Shown here: piece after piece, positions 16,345 through 24,343 of the stretch
Layout of the letters: every line of letters begins with the position of its first letter
Position numbering within the stretch: the first letter of the stretch is position 1
DNA from: an uncultured Fibrobacter sp.
GTDB lineage: Bacteria > Fibrobacterota > Fibrobacteria > Fibrobacterales > Fibrobacteraceae
Length of the DNA: 64,000 nt
NCBI GenBank assembly: GCA_946408125.1
Contig: CAMJQW010000001.1
Coordinates: 1-64,000, forward strand
Direction: 5' to 3'
Position numbers and translations under genes: made by a program
Notes under the pieces: generated by a model
Databases searched by the model: none
The model's input: only the letters and a program-made list of their open reading frames with translations
What the model was told of the DNA's origin: nothing

Positions 16345-17882
16345 AAAAGCTGACAAAAATCCTGACCATTCTTCTTTTGGTAGCAAGCTTTGCTACCACG
16401 TGGGCGGCTCCTGCCGAAGGCTCCGTGGCTCCCAACAAGAAGCTGTACGACTTTAACTTTGTCAACATGGATTTCGATGCCGTGTTCCGCTCGGTGTCTG
16501 TGATTGCCGGCGTGGATATCCTTGTCGCTCCCGATGTGAAGGGCAAGACTAGCCTCAAGGTGACAAAGAAGACGTGGCAAGAGACTCTCGACATCATCTG
16601 CGAGATCAATGAACTGACCTGGGTTATCCAGGACAAGTACATTACGATTCAGCGCTTGAGCAGCTATCAGGCGAAGCAGAAGAAACTTGCCGATGAGGAA
16701 AAGCAACTTGAAGATGCCGCACCGCTGGTCCGCAAGAACTTCCAGATTCATCATGCTAAGGCTGAAGAACTCGTGAAGGTTCTCGAAAGCATGAAGAGTG
16801 GTCGTGGCCGTATCACCACGGTTGAACGCACCAACTCCATCATCGTGTATGATACCGAAAACAAGATTGACCAGATGACGAATGCTTTGAATGAATTGGA
16901 TGTTGAAACGCTGCAGATCATGATTACTGCAAAGCTCGTCGTGGTGAACAGCAACCTCGCTCGTGAATTGGGTGTAGACTGGACCGCAACTATGGGCAGT
17001 GCCTCTCTGACTCCGGGTGTGGCTGGTCCGGCAACGGGAAGTCAAGCTGGTTCTACTCGTACAAGCGCAGCTATCAATTCTTTCCCGAACAACGGCGTGA
17101 CTCCAGCTGTGAGCGGTGCTTCTACTGCAATTACGGCTAGCGTCCTTGACAACAATCTCCAGATCGCCATCAGCAACCTGATGGGTGACGCTTCTACTGA
17201 AGTGCTTGCAAGCCCGCAGGTGTCTACGCTCGACAATACCGAAGCCCGCGTGTTCATGGGTGACAAGGTTTCTATCCGCGTGATTGATGATAGCGGTGAA
17301 TCTTCGACGCAGCTCGTGGAAACGGGTATCAAGCTGACGGTGACCCCGCACGTTTCGGGCGACAACCGCATCTTGCTTGACCTGCATCCTGAAAACAACT
17401 CCTACGATTATGACTCCAAGGGCCAGATCGTGATCAGTACCCAGGAAGCCGAAACGAAGGTTGTCGTGGCTGATGGTGAAACGGTCGTGATTGGCGGTCT
17501 TACCCGTAACGAGACTCAGGAATCCGAAAGCGGCATTCCGTTCCTCAAGGATATTCCGCTGCTCGGTAACCTCTTCAAGTATTCCCGCAAGGCGGTCATC
17601 AAGAAGGACCTCGTGATCTTCGTGACGCCGCGTATCATCCGCAACTATGTGGGTAATGTCGAACTTTCTGAACCGTCTGAAGAAACGGATGGCTCTGCCG
17701 CTCCCGAAGCGAAGAAGGTCGAGGCTGCTCCTGCACAGCAGAGTGCTCCCGCCGCCGCACCCGCAGCTGCTCCTGCCGCAGAACCGGCCCCGGCTCCCGC
17801 ACAGGAAAGCGCTCCCGCGGAACCTGCCGCCGCTCCTGAAGCTCCGGCTCCGGAACCTGCCGCCGAAGGCGATTGGAATTAA
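16341..17882 (+). CDS. pilQ: Type IV pilus secretin PilQ, short form
   Basis: This 513-residue outer-membrane secretin has a signal peptide ending near WAAPA, one STN-type N0 domain (YDFNFVNMDFDAVFRSVSV), one N1/NolW domain (FQIHHAKAEELVKVLESM) and the C-terminal secretin core with VIGGLTRNE and the GIPFLKDIPLLGNLF motif. The last 60 residues are Pro/Ala/Glu-rich and low in complexity. No AMIN domains precede N0, unlike typical PilQ; AMIN-like domains are found instead in the upstream PilP fusion. GTG start overlaps the previous stop (GTGA). Confidence 0.93.
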   Translation: MKKLTKILTILLLVASFATTWAAPAEGSVAPNKKLYDFNFVNMDFDAVFRSVSVIAGVDILVAPDVKGKTSLKVTKKTWQETLDIICEINELTWVIQDKYITIQRLSSYQAKQKKLADEEKQLEDAAPLVRKNFQIHHAKAEELVKVLESMKSGRGRITTVERTNSIIVYDTENKIDQMTNALNELDVETLQIMITAKLVVVNSNLARELGVDWTATMGSASLTPGVAGPATGSQAGSTRTSAAINSFPNNGVTPAVSGASTAITASVLDNNLQIAISNLMGDASTEVLASPQVSTLDNTEARVFMGDKVSIRVIDDSGESSTQLVETGIKLTVTPHVSGDNRILLDLHPENNSYDYDSKGQIVISTQEAETKVVVADGETVVIGGLTRNETQESESGIPFLKDIPLLGNLFKYSRKAVIKKDLVIFVTPRIIRNYVGNVELSEPSEETDGSAAPEAKKVEAAPAQQSAPAAAPAAAPAAEPAPAPAQESAPAEPAAAPEAPAPEPAAEGDWN

Positions 17883-17900
17883 GACTTTCTTGAATATTTG

Positions 17901-17926
17901 AAAAGAGCCCTGTGGGGCTCTTTTTT
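17901..17926 (+). terminator. Terminator of the pil operon
   Basis: The stem AAAAGAGCCC/GGGCTCTTTT with a TGTG loop is followed by TTTTTT, 18 bases after the pilQ stop codon. Confidence 0.93.
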
Positions 17927-17947
17927 CTATTGAAAGGAAATTGCAGT

Positions 17948-18442
17948 ATGCAGGAAAAATTGACGCGTGAATCGTTGGTGGAGTTCTTTGGGGAAGAGGA
18001 ATTCCAGAAGCTGTGCAATCACGAAGCGGGGCACGCCCTGGTGGCGTTCCTGTTCAAGCGCCCGCTGGACTACGTGAAGATGGACAAGTCGAAGGATCGC
18101 CCGGGCATTACGCATATCGCGGGGAGCGAACTGGAAGGTGACGCGCACATCGCGATGGCGGGGCATTTGGCGGAATTCCTGATTCGTCACGATTTCAAGT
18201 GCAGTCTTGATATCGTGATGACGGAATTGCCGATGGAACTCTATAAGAACGATGCGGACTACCAGCGTTTCCAGGCGGCTTGCTATTATTTCCACTTGGT
18301 CGAGACTAGCGTTGTCGAACAGGATTACAACATCTTGATGGCATGCCGTAAACAGCTCTGCGAAATCGCCAAAGCGTTAAACGAGCGTGTGTACCTGGGT
18401 CGTGCGGATATTGAGAATATTGTGAAGGCTGGCGCAGTTTAG
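17948..18442 (+). CDS. Stand-alone M41-like HEAGH metalloprotease-domain protein
   Basis: This 164-residue protein has the zinc motif HEAGH (residues 25-29) in the context NHEAGHALVAFLF, very like the protease domain of FtsH (family M41). A downstream stretch HIAMAGHLAEFLI resembles the FtsH LGGRAAEE region, and the following SLDI offers a candidate third ligand. The AAA+ ATPase and membrane helices of FtsH are absent, so it would lack its own unfoldase. No signal peptide is seen. The frame is open upstream into the terminator, but ATG 17948 follows AAAGGA. The function is unknown; an accessory protease is the simplest guess. Confidence 0.75.
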   Translation: MQEKLTRESLVEFFGEEEFQKLCNHEAGHALVAFLFKRPLDYVKMDKSKDRPGITHIAGSELEGDAHIAMAGHLAEFLIRHDFKCSLDIVMTELPMELYKNDADYQRFQAACYYFHLVETSVVEQDYNILMACRKQLCEIAKALNERVYLGRADIENIVKAGAV

Positions 18443-18449
18443 CGTGACA

Positions 18450-19418
18450 CTAGCGCACCACGAGTGCTGCGAGGGCGAGCTCCTGCGAGATGCGGGTGCT
18501 GCACATTCCGCTCTTGATTTCGAAATCAAGGTCGGCGAGCCTGCGGATGACGCGAATGAGCAACTGCTTGTTCCAGCGCTTGGCGCATTCGGGAGCCTTG
18601 CCCTTCACGTTGAAGATGAAGTCGTTCTTGCCCAGCGCGGCTGCGGCATCCTTGGCCTGCATGCCCTTGTCAAGGAGCGTTGAGAAGTTCATGAGGTCGA
18701 CTGCGTAGCGGTAGAGCGAACCGACAATCTGTATGGCGTTCACGCCGTTATTGAGCATTTCGTTCAGCATGCGCGTGTACGTCTTTGCATCGCGCAACCC
18801 GAAGGAATCGTTGATCTCATAGGCGACCATTTCGCGTTGCGGAACAATCATTTCGCGCACGATGTCTAGTGTAATCTTCTTGCAATCCGGCGCAAAGAGC
18901 AATACCTTCTCGATTTCTTCGCTTACGAGCTTGGTGTCGTTACCGAGCGCTTCGGCCAGGTAGTTGCAGGCATCGCGGTCGATGGCCTTGTTGAAATGCG
19001 TGGGGATGGCGGCGGCTATCCAATCGGCCATCTTGTACTGCTTGGGGACATCGTATTTCTCGACCTTGCCGACCTTGTTCAGGGTCTTGTAGAGTTCGCC
19101 GCGGGCGTCAAGCTTCTCGAATTCCAGGAGGAGCTTGCATTGCGGTTCGTGGCTAAGCCACTTGGCGAGGCTTTTCGTGTCGTCGGCCTTGAGGGCATCC
19201 CCCTTGCGGACTACGACGACCTGTTCCGGCGTGAACATGGATACCGAATCGCAGGCGGTAATGACCGCGTCGGCGATGGAAGGGATGTTCGTGTCCGTCG
19301 CGAAGAGGATCTGCTTCGCGAGAGGGTCGTCGCGCCTGTCACCGAGGGCATCGCACAGAAACTTCTCTATGCACTTGTCCTTGGTGAAGTTGTCTTCGCC
19401 GATGAGGGTGACAATCAT
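18450..19418 (-). CDS. holA: DNA polymerase III delta subunit (HolA)
   Basis: This 322-residue clamp-loader subunit opens the beta sliding clamp during DNA replication. The N-terminal GEDNFTKDKCIEKFL, the VVVVRKGDALK segment and the C-terminal helical domain containing LADLDFEIKSG (compare the canonical L..aD..iK.G motif) match HolA across its length. It starts 10 bp after the greA stop, so the two are probably co-transcribed. Confidence 0.92.
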   Translation of the reverse strand: MIVTLIGEDNFTKDKCIEKFLCDALGDRRDDPLAKQILFATDTNIPSIADAVITACDSVSMFTPEQVVVVRKGDALKADDTKSLAKWLSHEPQCKLLLEFEKLDARGELYKTLNKVGKVEKYDVPKQYKMADWIAAAIPTHFNKAIDRDACNYLAEALGNDTKLVSEEIEKVLLFAPDCKKITLDIVREMIVPQREMVAYEINDSFGLRDAKTYTRMLNEMLNNGVNAIQIVGSLYRYAVDLMNFSTLLDKGMQAKDAAAALGKNDFIFNVKGKAPECAKRWNKQLLIRVIRRLADLDFEIKSGMCSTRISQELALAALVVR

Positions 19419-19428
19419 GGGAGCCGGT

Positions 19429-19896
19429 TTAGTTGAAGTCGATGACCTGGAACTTGTTTACGCCCTTCGGGGTAGTCACTTCGATGGTATCGCCCTTCTT
19501 CTTGCCCATGAGGGCGGCGCCGATGGGGCTCTTGAAGCTGATCTTGCCGTTGAGGGCGTCGGCTTCTTCGGGGCTCACCAGCTGGTACACGACGTTCTTC
19601 TTGGTCTTCGCGTTCACGAGGGACACCTTGGCGCCAAAACGGATGGAGTCGCAGTTCGGGTCGAATGCGACGACTTCGGCGCGGGCGAGCTGGTCTTGCA
19701 GCTTGGGCAGTTCGATATTGTCGATGGAGGAAAGGCGTTCCTTCGCGGCATGGTATTCGGCGTTTTCACTCAAATCGCCCTGTGCACGGGCATCAACCAA
19801 TTCCTGCAATACGCGCGGACGTTCCACATTTTTTAAATTTTCAAGGTCTTTGACGAGCTTGTCGTAAGCTTCTTGTGTAAACTTGATCTTTTCCAT
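19429..19896 (-). CDS. greA: Transcription elongation factor GreA
   Basis: This 155-residue protein has an N-terminal coiled coil that enters the RNA polymerase secondary channel and a C-terminal FKBP-like domain. Motifs are typical: the ARAQGDLSENAEYHAAKERL tip region with the acidic Asp-x-x-Glu pair, SPIGAALMGKKKGD, and VEVTTP-like end strand (EVTTPKGVNKF). It stimulates cleavage of backtracked RNA. It lies upstream of holA and divergent from argJ. Confidence 0.96.
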   Translation of the reverse strand: MEKIKFTQEAYDKLVKDLENLKNVERPRVLQELVDARAQGDLSENAEYHAAKERLSSIDNIELPKLQDQLARAEVVAFDPNCDSIRFGAKVSLVNAKTKKNVVYQLVSPEEADALNGKISFKSPIGAALMGKKKGDTIEVTTPKGVNKFQVIDFN

Positions 19897-19970
19897 GCTC
19901 TACAAAGTACAAATTTTAACGGGGCTTCGCGGGCCCGAAATCGCGAAAGAACATCTTTTTAGGAGATAGT

Positions 19971-21188
19971 ATGTACAATCTGCTGGATAAGGGCGGCGTA
20001 TGTTCCCCCAAGGGGTTCACCGCTTCTGGTATTTGCGCTGGCATCAAGGCTAGCGGCAATGCGGATATGGCCTTGCTCAAGAGCGAGAAGGCTGCACGTT
20101 GCTTCGCCGTGTTTACCACGAACAAGGTGAAGGCCGCCCCGGTGTTGTACGACAAGGCGGCGCTTGAGCATGCCCACTTCGCTACGGCGGTGGTGGTGAA
20201 CAGCGGTAACGCTAATGCCTGTACCGGTGAACAGGGCTACAAGGACGCCGAACGCATGGCTGTGATGACCGAAGAGGCTCTGGGCCTTGCCCCGAAGAGC
20301 GTGCTCGTTTGCAGCACGGGGGTGATTGGCCACCTGATGCCGATGGACAAGATCGAAGCGGGAATCCCGAAACTCGTCGAGAAATTGCATGCCGACGCTT
20401 CCGAGGAATTCGGCCGCGCCATCCTCACGACTGACCTTGCCCTCAAGAGCCATGCCGTTGAAATCCAGACCGAGAAGGGTGTGGTGACGATTGGTGGTGC
20501 CTGCAAGGGTTCCGGCATGATCCACCCGAACATGGCGACGATGCTCGCCTTCATTACGACCGACATCGCGCTCCCCATTGACTTCTTCGCTGAATTCCGT
20601 GCCGACATCGCCGATTCCTTCAATGCGATTACGGTGGATGGCGACACCAGCACGAACGACACCTGCATCTTGCTGGCCAACGGCATGAGCGGGCTTCGTT
20701 ACGAAGACCTGAGCCTCTCCGAACAGGGCGAGTTCCGTGCCGCATTGATGCTCGTGATGCAGAGCCTCGCGAAAGACATCGTGCGTGATGGCGAAGGTGC
20801 TACCAAGCTTATCGAACTGCGCATCGAGAAAGCCGAAAGCCACGAGGAAGCGCTCCGCATGGCCCGCTTTATCGGTACGTCCAACCTTGCGAAGTGCGCG
20901 ATGTTCGGTGAAGACCCGAACTGGGGACGTATCCTCAGCAGTGCTGGTTCCAGCGGCTGCAACATGGTGGCCGAACACACGGACCTCTACTTCGGTGACG
21001 TGAAGGTCTTGGAAGGCGGACGCCCCATCCAGCTCGACGAAGCCCAGACGGCGGCACTCCATGCCGTTGTTCGCCAGCGTGAGTACAAAGTAACGCTCGT
21101 GCTCAACATCGGGCAGGCTTCCGCAAGCGCATTCACCTGCGACCTGAGCTACGGCTACGTAAAGATCAACGCAGAATATACCACGTAA
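19971..21188 (+). CDS. argJ: ArgJ: glutamate N-acetyltransferase / ornithine acetyltransferase
   Basis: This 405-residue enzyme recycles the acetyl group from N-acetylornithine to glutamate in arginine synthesis. It carries the autocleavage segment HPNMATMLAFITTD, where the new N-terminal Thr is the catalytic nucleophile, along with VVNSGNANACTG and DGDTSTNDTC. Length and motifs are normal for the family; whether it is mono- or bifunctional cannot be told by eye. AGGAG precedes the ATG. No other arg genes are adjacent. A terminator follows. Confidence 0.96.
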   Translation: MYNLLDKGGVCSPKGFTASGICAGIKASGNADMALLKSEKAARCFAVFTTNKVKAAPVLYDKAALEHAHFATAVVVNSGNANACTGEQGYKDAERMAVMTEEALGLAPKSVLVCSTGVIGHLMPMDKIEAGIPKLVEKLHADASEEFGRAILTTDLALKSHAVEIQTEKGVVTIGGACKGSGMIHPNMATMLAFITTDIALPIDFFAEFRADIADSFNAITVDGDTSTNDTCILLANGMSGLRYEDLSLSEQGEFRAALMLVMQSLAKDIVRDGEGATKLIELRIEKAESHEEALRMARFIGTSNLAKCAMFGEDPNWGRILSSAGSSGCNMVAEHTDLYFGDVKVLEGGRPIQLDEAQTAALHAVVRQREYKVTLVLNIGQASASAFTCDLSYGYVKINAEYTT

Positions 21189-21249
21189 CCGAGAACGGCA
21201 CCGCTAGGTGCCCACGAAGAAACTTGTTTCGAGTGCCAGGAGGGTCTTA

Positions 21250-21280
21250 GGGAGGGCTTGGAGCCCTCCCTTGTCTCATT
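21250..21280 (+). terminator. Terminator of argJ
   Basis: A 9-bp GC-rich stem (GGGAGGGCT/AGCCCTCCC) with a TGG loop is followed by TTGTCTCATT, a weak T-tract. Confidence 0.65.
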
Positions 21281-21287
21281 GTTCTAG

Positions 21288-21321
21288 AAAAAAATCGCTC
21301 CGGTTTGGCCGGGGCGATTTT
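21288..21321 (-). terminator. Terminator of the MORN/FISUMP lipoprotein gene
   Basis: The 13-bp stem AAAATCGCTCCGG/CCGGGGCGATTTT (one G-T pair) ends in a T run on the minus strand (A run 21288-21294), just past the stop at 21345. Confidence 0.88.
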
Positions 21322-21344
21322 CGTCTATTTGAAAGTCTTGTAGA

Positions 21345-22262
21345 TTAGTCCTTCAGGCAGCGGAGGCTGGCGCCGAATTCGGGATTGAACTTCTCGAACT
21401 TGGCGGTGTTCTTGTCGGTGACGAATACGAGGACTTCGCCTTCGCTTGTCCAGAAGTAGGCCTTCTGGCCGGCGTCTTCGAGCTTGCGGTCTTTGAGCGG
21501 CACGTCGCTCTTGGCGAAGTGTGCGCCGCCGGCCTTAGCTGCAAAGCCGAATTCATCCTTGCCGTTGCCGCGTTCGGCCTTGCCCTTGATGGGGTCCCAT
21601 CCGTAACCGGCCTTGAGCTTCATGCCCGGTTCCTTGCCGGCGAAGTCCAAGAGCGTTTGCCATTCGGCCTTGCTCGGCATGTGGAATCCGTCGAGGCAAG
21701 CCTTCTGGGCGTTCTCGAAATTGTACAGGCGGCCCCAATGGTTGCACTGGTAGCACAGCGAACCCGCTGCAGTCGCGAAGTTGATGTTCTCGGCAGTCCA
21801 GACCTGAGTGCCGATGCGGACCCATTCATAGGCATAGCCGTCGCGCGGGTCCTTGTAGCTGCCGCTCGTAGCCGGTTCGCCGTTCTCGTCGAAGTATTCG
21901 CCGAATTCAACCTGCTTGTTTTGACTGTAGTTCGCCTTGGAGGCTACCTTGCCGTTCTTGTGGTAACGCACGACCGGGCCTTCGATGTAGCCGTCCACGT
22001 AGGGAATTTCGGACTGGGCGGTGCCATCTTCGTAGTACTCCTTGGTCAGGCCTTCGCGTCGGTCGTTCTTGTACGTGGTTTCGCGCTTGAGGGTCCCGTC
22101 TTGGTAGTATTCCTTTTCGAGGCCTTCCTTTTTGTCTTTGACGTAGGTCGTCTCGAAACGAGTGTTGCCGTTCGGGTATTTCTCGATACGGACATCTTCA
22201 CAGGCCGTGAGCGCAAATGCTGCTGCTACGGCCAACCCAATGTATGCTTGTTTGCAATGCAT
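21345..22262 (-). CDS. Lipoprotein with MORN-type repeats and a FISUMP domain
   Basis: This 305-residue lipoprotein has lipobox LTAC (Cys21). Residues 25-135 hold MORN_2/YwqK-type repeats (units of the form EKYPNGNTRFETTY, KEYYQDGTLKRETTY), typical of beta-hairpin ladders. The C-terminal 160 residues form a FISUMP domain: VRIGTQVWTAENINF, the Cys-containing GRLYNF...A, GFHMPSKAEWQTLL and the terminal ASLRCLKD. The FISUMP family is abundant in Fibrobacter and Bacteroidetes; its function is not known, though it resembles C-type-lectin-like or formylglycine-generating folds. GGAGGG precedes the ATG. Confidence 0.88.
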   Translation of the reverse strand: MHCKQAYIGLAVAAAFALTACEDVRIEKYPNGNTRFETTYVKDKKEGLEKEYYQDGTLKRETTYKNDRREGLTKEYYEDGTAQSEIPYVDGYIEGPVVRYHKNGKVASKANYSQNKQVEFGEYFDENGEPATSGSYKDPRDGYAYEWVRIGTQVWTAENINFATAAGSLCYQCNHWGRLYNFENAQKACLDGFHMPSKAEWQTLLDFAGKEPGMKLKAGYGWDPIKGKAERGNGKDEFGFAAKAGGAHFAKSDVPLKDRKLEDAGQKAYFWTSEGEVLVFVTDKNTAKFEKFNPEFGASLRCLKD

Positions 22263-22295
22263 ATATCCCTCCGTTATATGTGAAAAGCACCTTGT

Positions 22296-23408
22296 TTAAA
22301 ATTCGATTTTGCCGGCGGTGGCGAGAAGTCCGATGATGTAGAGCATGCCGTCGTAGTAACGCCAGAAACGGTACGGGACGGAGAGTGCCGCGAGGTCTTT
22401 TACGAAGGGAGCCATCAGCGGATCACCCGGATCGAGCACTTGCGTGGCGGCCGCGTTCATGGCGATGATGCCCGGCGTGGCATTGCGGCCCTGATGCGGA
22501 TAGGGCGTGCCGTCGGTTGCATAGTCTGCCAGATAGGGCCGGCGGTTCTCGAAGAAGCGCAGCAGGCGCGTGCAGATATCCTTTTCGCATTCATGCCCGC
22601 GGAACAACGAATAATCGACACTCAAGTTCAAGGCCACGCGCCATGCGTCACCGCTGAAGCAGTTGCTTTCGGGGAACCAGGGCATGGATTTCGGAGTGCC
22701 GTCGTATTCGGAGTAGTCGCCGCACAGGCCCGTTTCGGGATGGGCCGCCTTCTGGATGTACTCGAGGCTCCGGTCCAGGACCTGCAGCCAGCGGTTGTCG
22801 CCGGTGGCTTCGGCGTAGGCGCGGTAGAACGCGAACGTGTGGTAGCTCGGGTCGGTAAAGTCGTTGCCGAGCACGGGAGAGAACTTGATGAGCATGCGCT
22901 CGTGGTCGATCATCGGGCCTACCAGCTCGTTGACGGGCTTGTCCATCATGCAGTTGATGAGCTCGATGGCTTCCTGCTTGTAATCGTCACGGTTGAATTT
23001 CTTTGCGGCGATGAGGAGGGCTGCCGCAATGTATTCTTCGCCGTCGGGGGCGGCGCCCGGGTCCATCATGGAAAAGTCGGTGGTGGAGACTTGCCAGGAG
23101 AAGAATCCCTGGTGGGGACCGCTGTTGTTGCGCAGGTATTTTTTTGCGAAGTTCCAGAGTTTCTGGAACAGCTTGTCGTGGCCGGTGAGGGCCGCGATGA
23201 ACATGCCGTAGCTCATGCCCTCGGAACGGATGTCGTCGTGACCGATGTCGATGATGTAGCTCATGTCGTCGGAGGCATCGAAACAGATCCTTTCGTCGAT
23301 GGGGTCACCTTCGAATAGCTTGCTGAAAGCGTTCTGGATGAGCTGGTCCGCAAAATTGGGGCCGTAGCCAACTTCAACAAAAAGATCACGAGGTGAAAGA
23401 CGCTGCAT
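22296..23408 (-). CDS. GH8 reducing-end xylose-releasing exo-oligoxylanase
   Basis: This 370-residue glycoside hydrolase of family 8 removes single xylose units from the reducing end of xylo-oligosaccharides. It contains the acid-catalyst motif RSEGMSYGMF (Glu63), FSWQVST, PAPDGEEY-like AAPDGEEYIAAAL and a C-terminal YYDGMLYIIGLL. No signal peptide is present, so it acts in the cytosol on imported oligomers, as known for this subfamily. This matches a plant-fibre lifestyle. The gene is divergent from the flavoprotein gene at 23473. Confidence 0.9.
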   Translation of the reverse strand: MQRLSPRDLFVEVGYGPNFADQLIQNAFSKLFEGDPIDERICFDASDDMSYIIDIGHDDIRSEGMSYGMFIAALTGHDKLFQKLWNFAKKYLRNNSGPHQGFFSWQVSTTDFSMMDPGAAPDGEEYIAAALLIAAKKFNRDDYKQEAIELINCMMDKPVNELVGPMIDHERMLIKFSPVLGNDFTDPSYHTFAFYRAYAEATGDNRWLQVLDRSLEYIQKAAHPETGLCGDYSEYDGTPKSMPWFPESNCFSGDAWRVALNLSVDYSLFRGHECEKDICTRLLRFFENRRPYLADYATDGTPYPHQGRNATPGIIAMNAAATQVLDPGDPLMAPFVKDLAALSVPYRFWRYYDGMLYIIGLLATAGKIEF

Positions 23409-23472
23409 GTTAAAAATCCTTGAATGTTGTTCTTAAAATAAATTTTTTCGTATCTTTGTGTTGGAGGATTTT

Positions 23473-24339
23473 ATGGCAGATATGCTTATTATCGGTTACG
23501 GACCGGCCGGAGTGTCGGCAGCACTGTACGCCCTGCGTGGCGGACTGGACGTCGTGATGGTCGGGAAGGATACCGGAGCGCTTGAAAAGGCTCACATGAT
23601 AGAAAATTATTACGGACTGGAAAAGCCCCTGTCCGGTACCGATCTTTTTGCGGTCGGCAAGCGTCAGGCCGAGGCGCTCGGTGCAAAGATTGTCGATGAC
23701 GAGGTGACCGACCTGTTCTTTGACGGCAAGGAATTCGTGGCGACCGGACTCAAGGGCGAGTACCGCGGCCGTGCGTGCATCATGGCAACGGGTTCTGCCC
23801 GCAAGAAGCAGCCGCTGCCGAGGATGGCCGAACTGGAAGGCCATGGCGTAAGCTACTGCGCTATTTGCGATGCGTTCTTTTACCGCGGCAAGGACGTCGC
23901 GGTGCTCGGTTCCGGCGAATATGCTCTGCACGAATGCAATGAACTGGTGAACGTGGTGGGGAGCGTAACGCTCCTTACGAACGGAGCCGAGCCGACGGCG
24001 GCGTTCCCCGAGAACGTGAAGATTGATAAGCGCCCGCTCAAGGCCCTGCTTGGCGAAGGCCAGCTTACCGGCGCGGTGTTCATGGATGAGGCGGAAGTGA
24101 AGCTCGATGGACTCTTTGTCGCGCTTGGTAGCGCTAGTGCCATGGATCTTGCACGCAAGGCCGGAGCCGCCTTCGATGGCGGGAATGTGGTTCTCGACAA
24201 GGGATTCATGACGACCGTGCCCGGACTGTTTGCCGCGGGTGACTGCACGGGCGGGACCCTGCAGGTGGCGGTTGCCGTGGGCGAGGGCGCGATTGCGGGC
24301 CTTGCTGCCATCAAGTACTTGCGGGAGACGCGGGCCTAG
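23473..24339 (+). CDS. Thioredoxin-reductase-like flavoprotein
   Basis: This 288-residue protein has the FAD-binding GYGPAGVSAALYALRGG, the redox pair CAIC in SYCAICDAFFYRGK and the C-terminal FAD motif GLFAAGDCTGG. It is shorter than typical TrxB. In the second nucleotide-binding region the usual GGGxSA and HRRxxxR motifs are replaced by GSGEYA and a LLTNGAEPTAAF stretch, so NADPH use is doubtful. Ferredoxin or NADH could be the donor, as in divergent clostridial and cyanobacterial relatives. ATG 23473 follows GGAGG. The radical SAM gene starts 4 bp after its stop. Confidence 0.82.
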   Translation: MADMLIIGYGPAGVSAALYALRGGLDVVMVGKDTGALEKAHMIENYYGLEKPLSGTDLFAVGKRQAEALGAKIVDDEVTDLFFDGKEFVATGLKGEYRGRACIMATGSARKKQPLPRMAELEGHGVSYCAICDAFFYRGKDVAVLGSGEYALHECNELVNVVGSVTLLTNGAEPTAAFPENVKIDKRPLKALLGEGQLTGAVFMDEAEVKLDGLFVALGSASAMDLARKAGAAFDGGNVVLDKGFMTTVPGLFAAGDCTGGTLQVAVAVGEGAIAGLAAIKYLRETRA

Positions 24340-24343
24340 GGGA

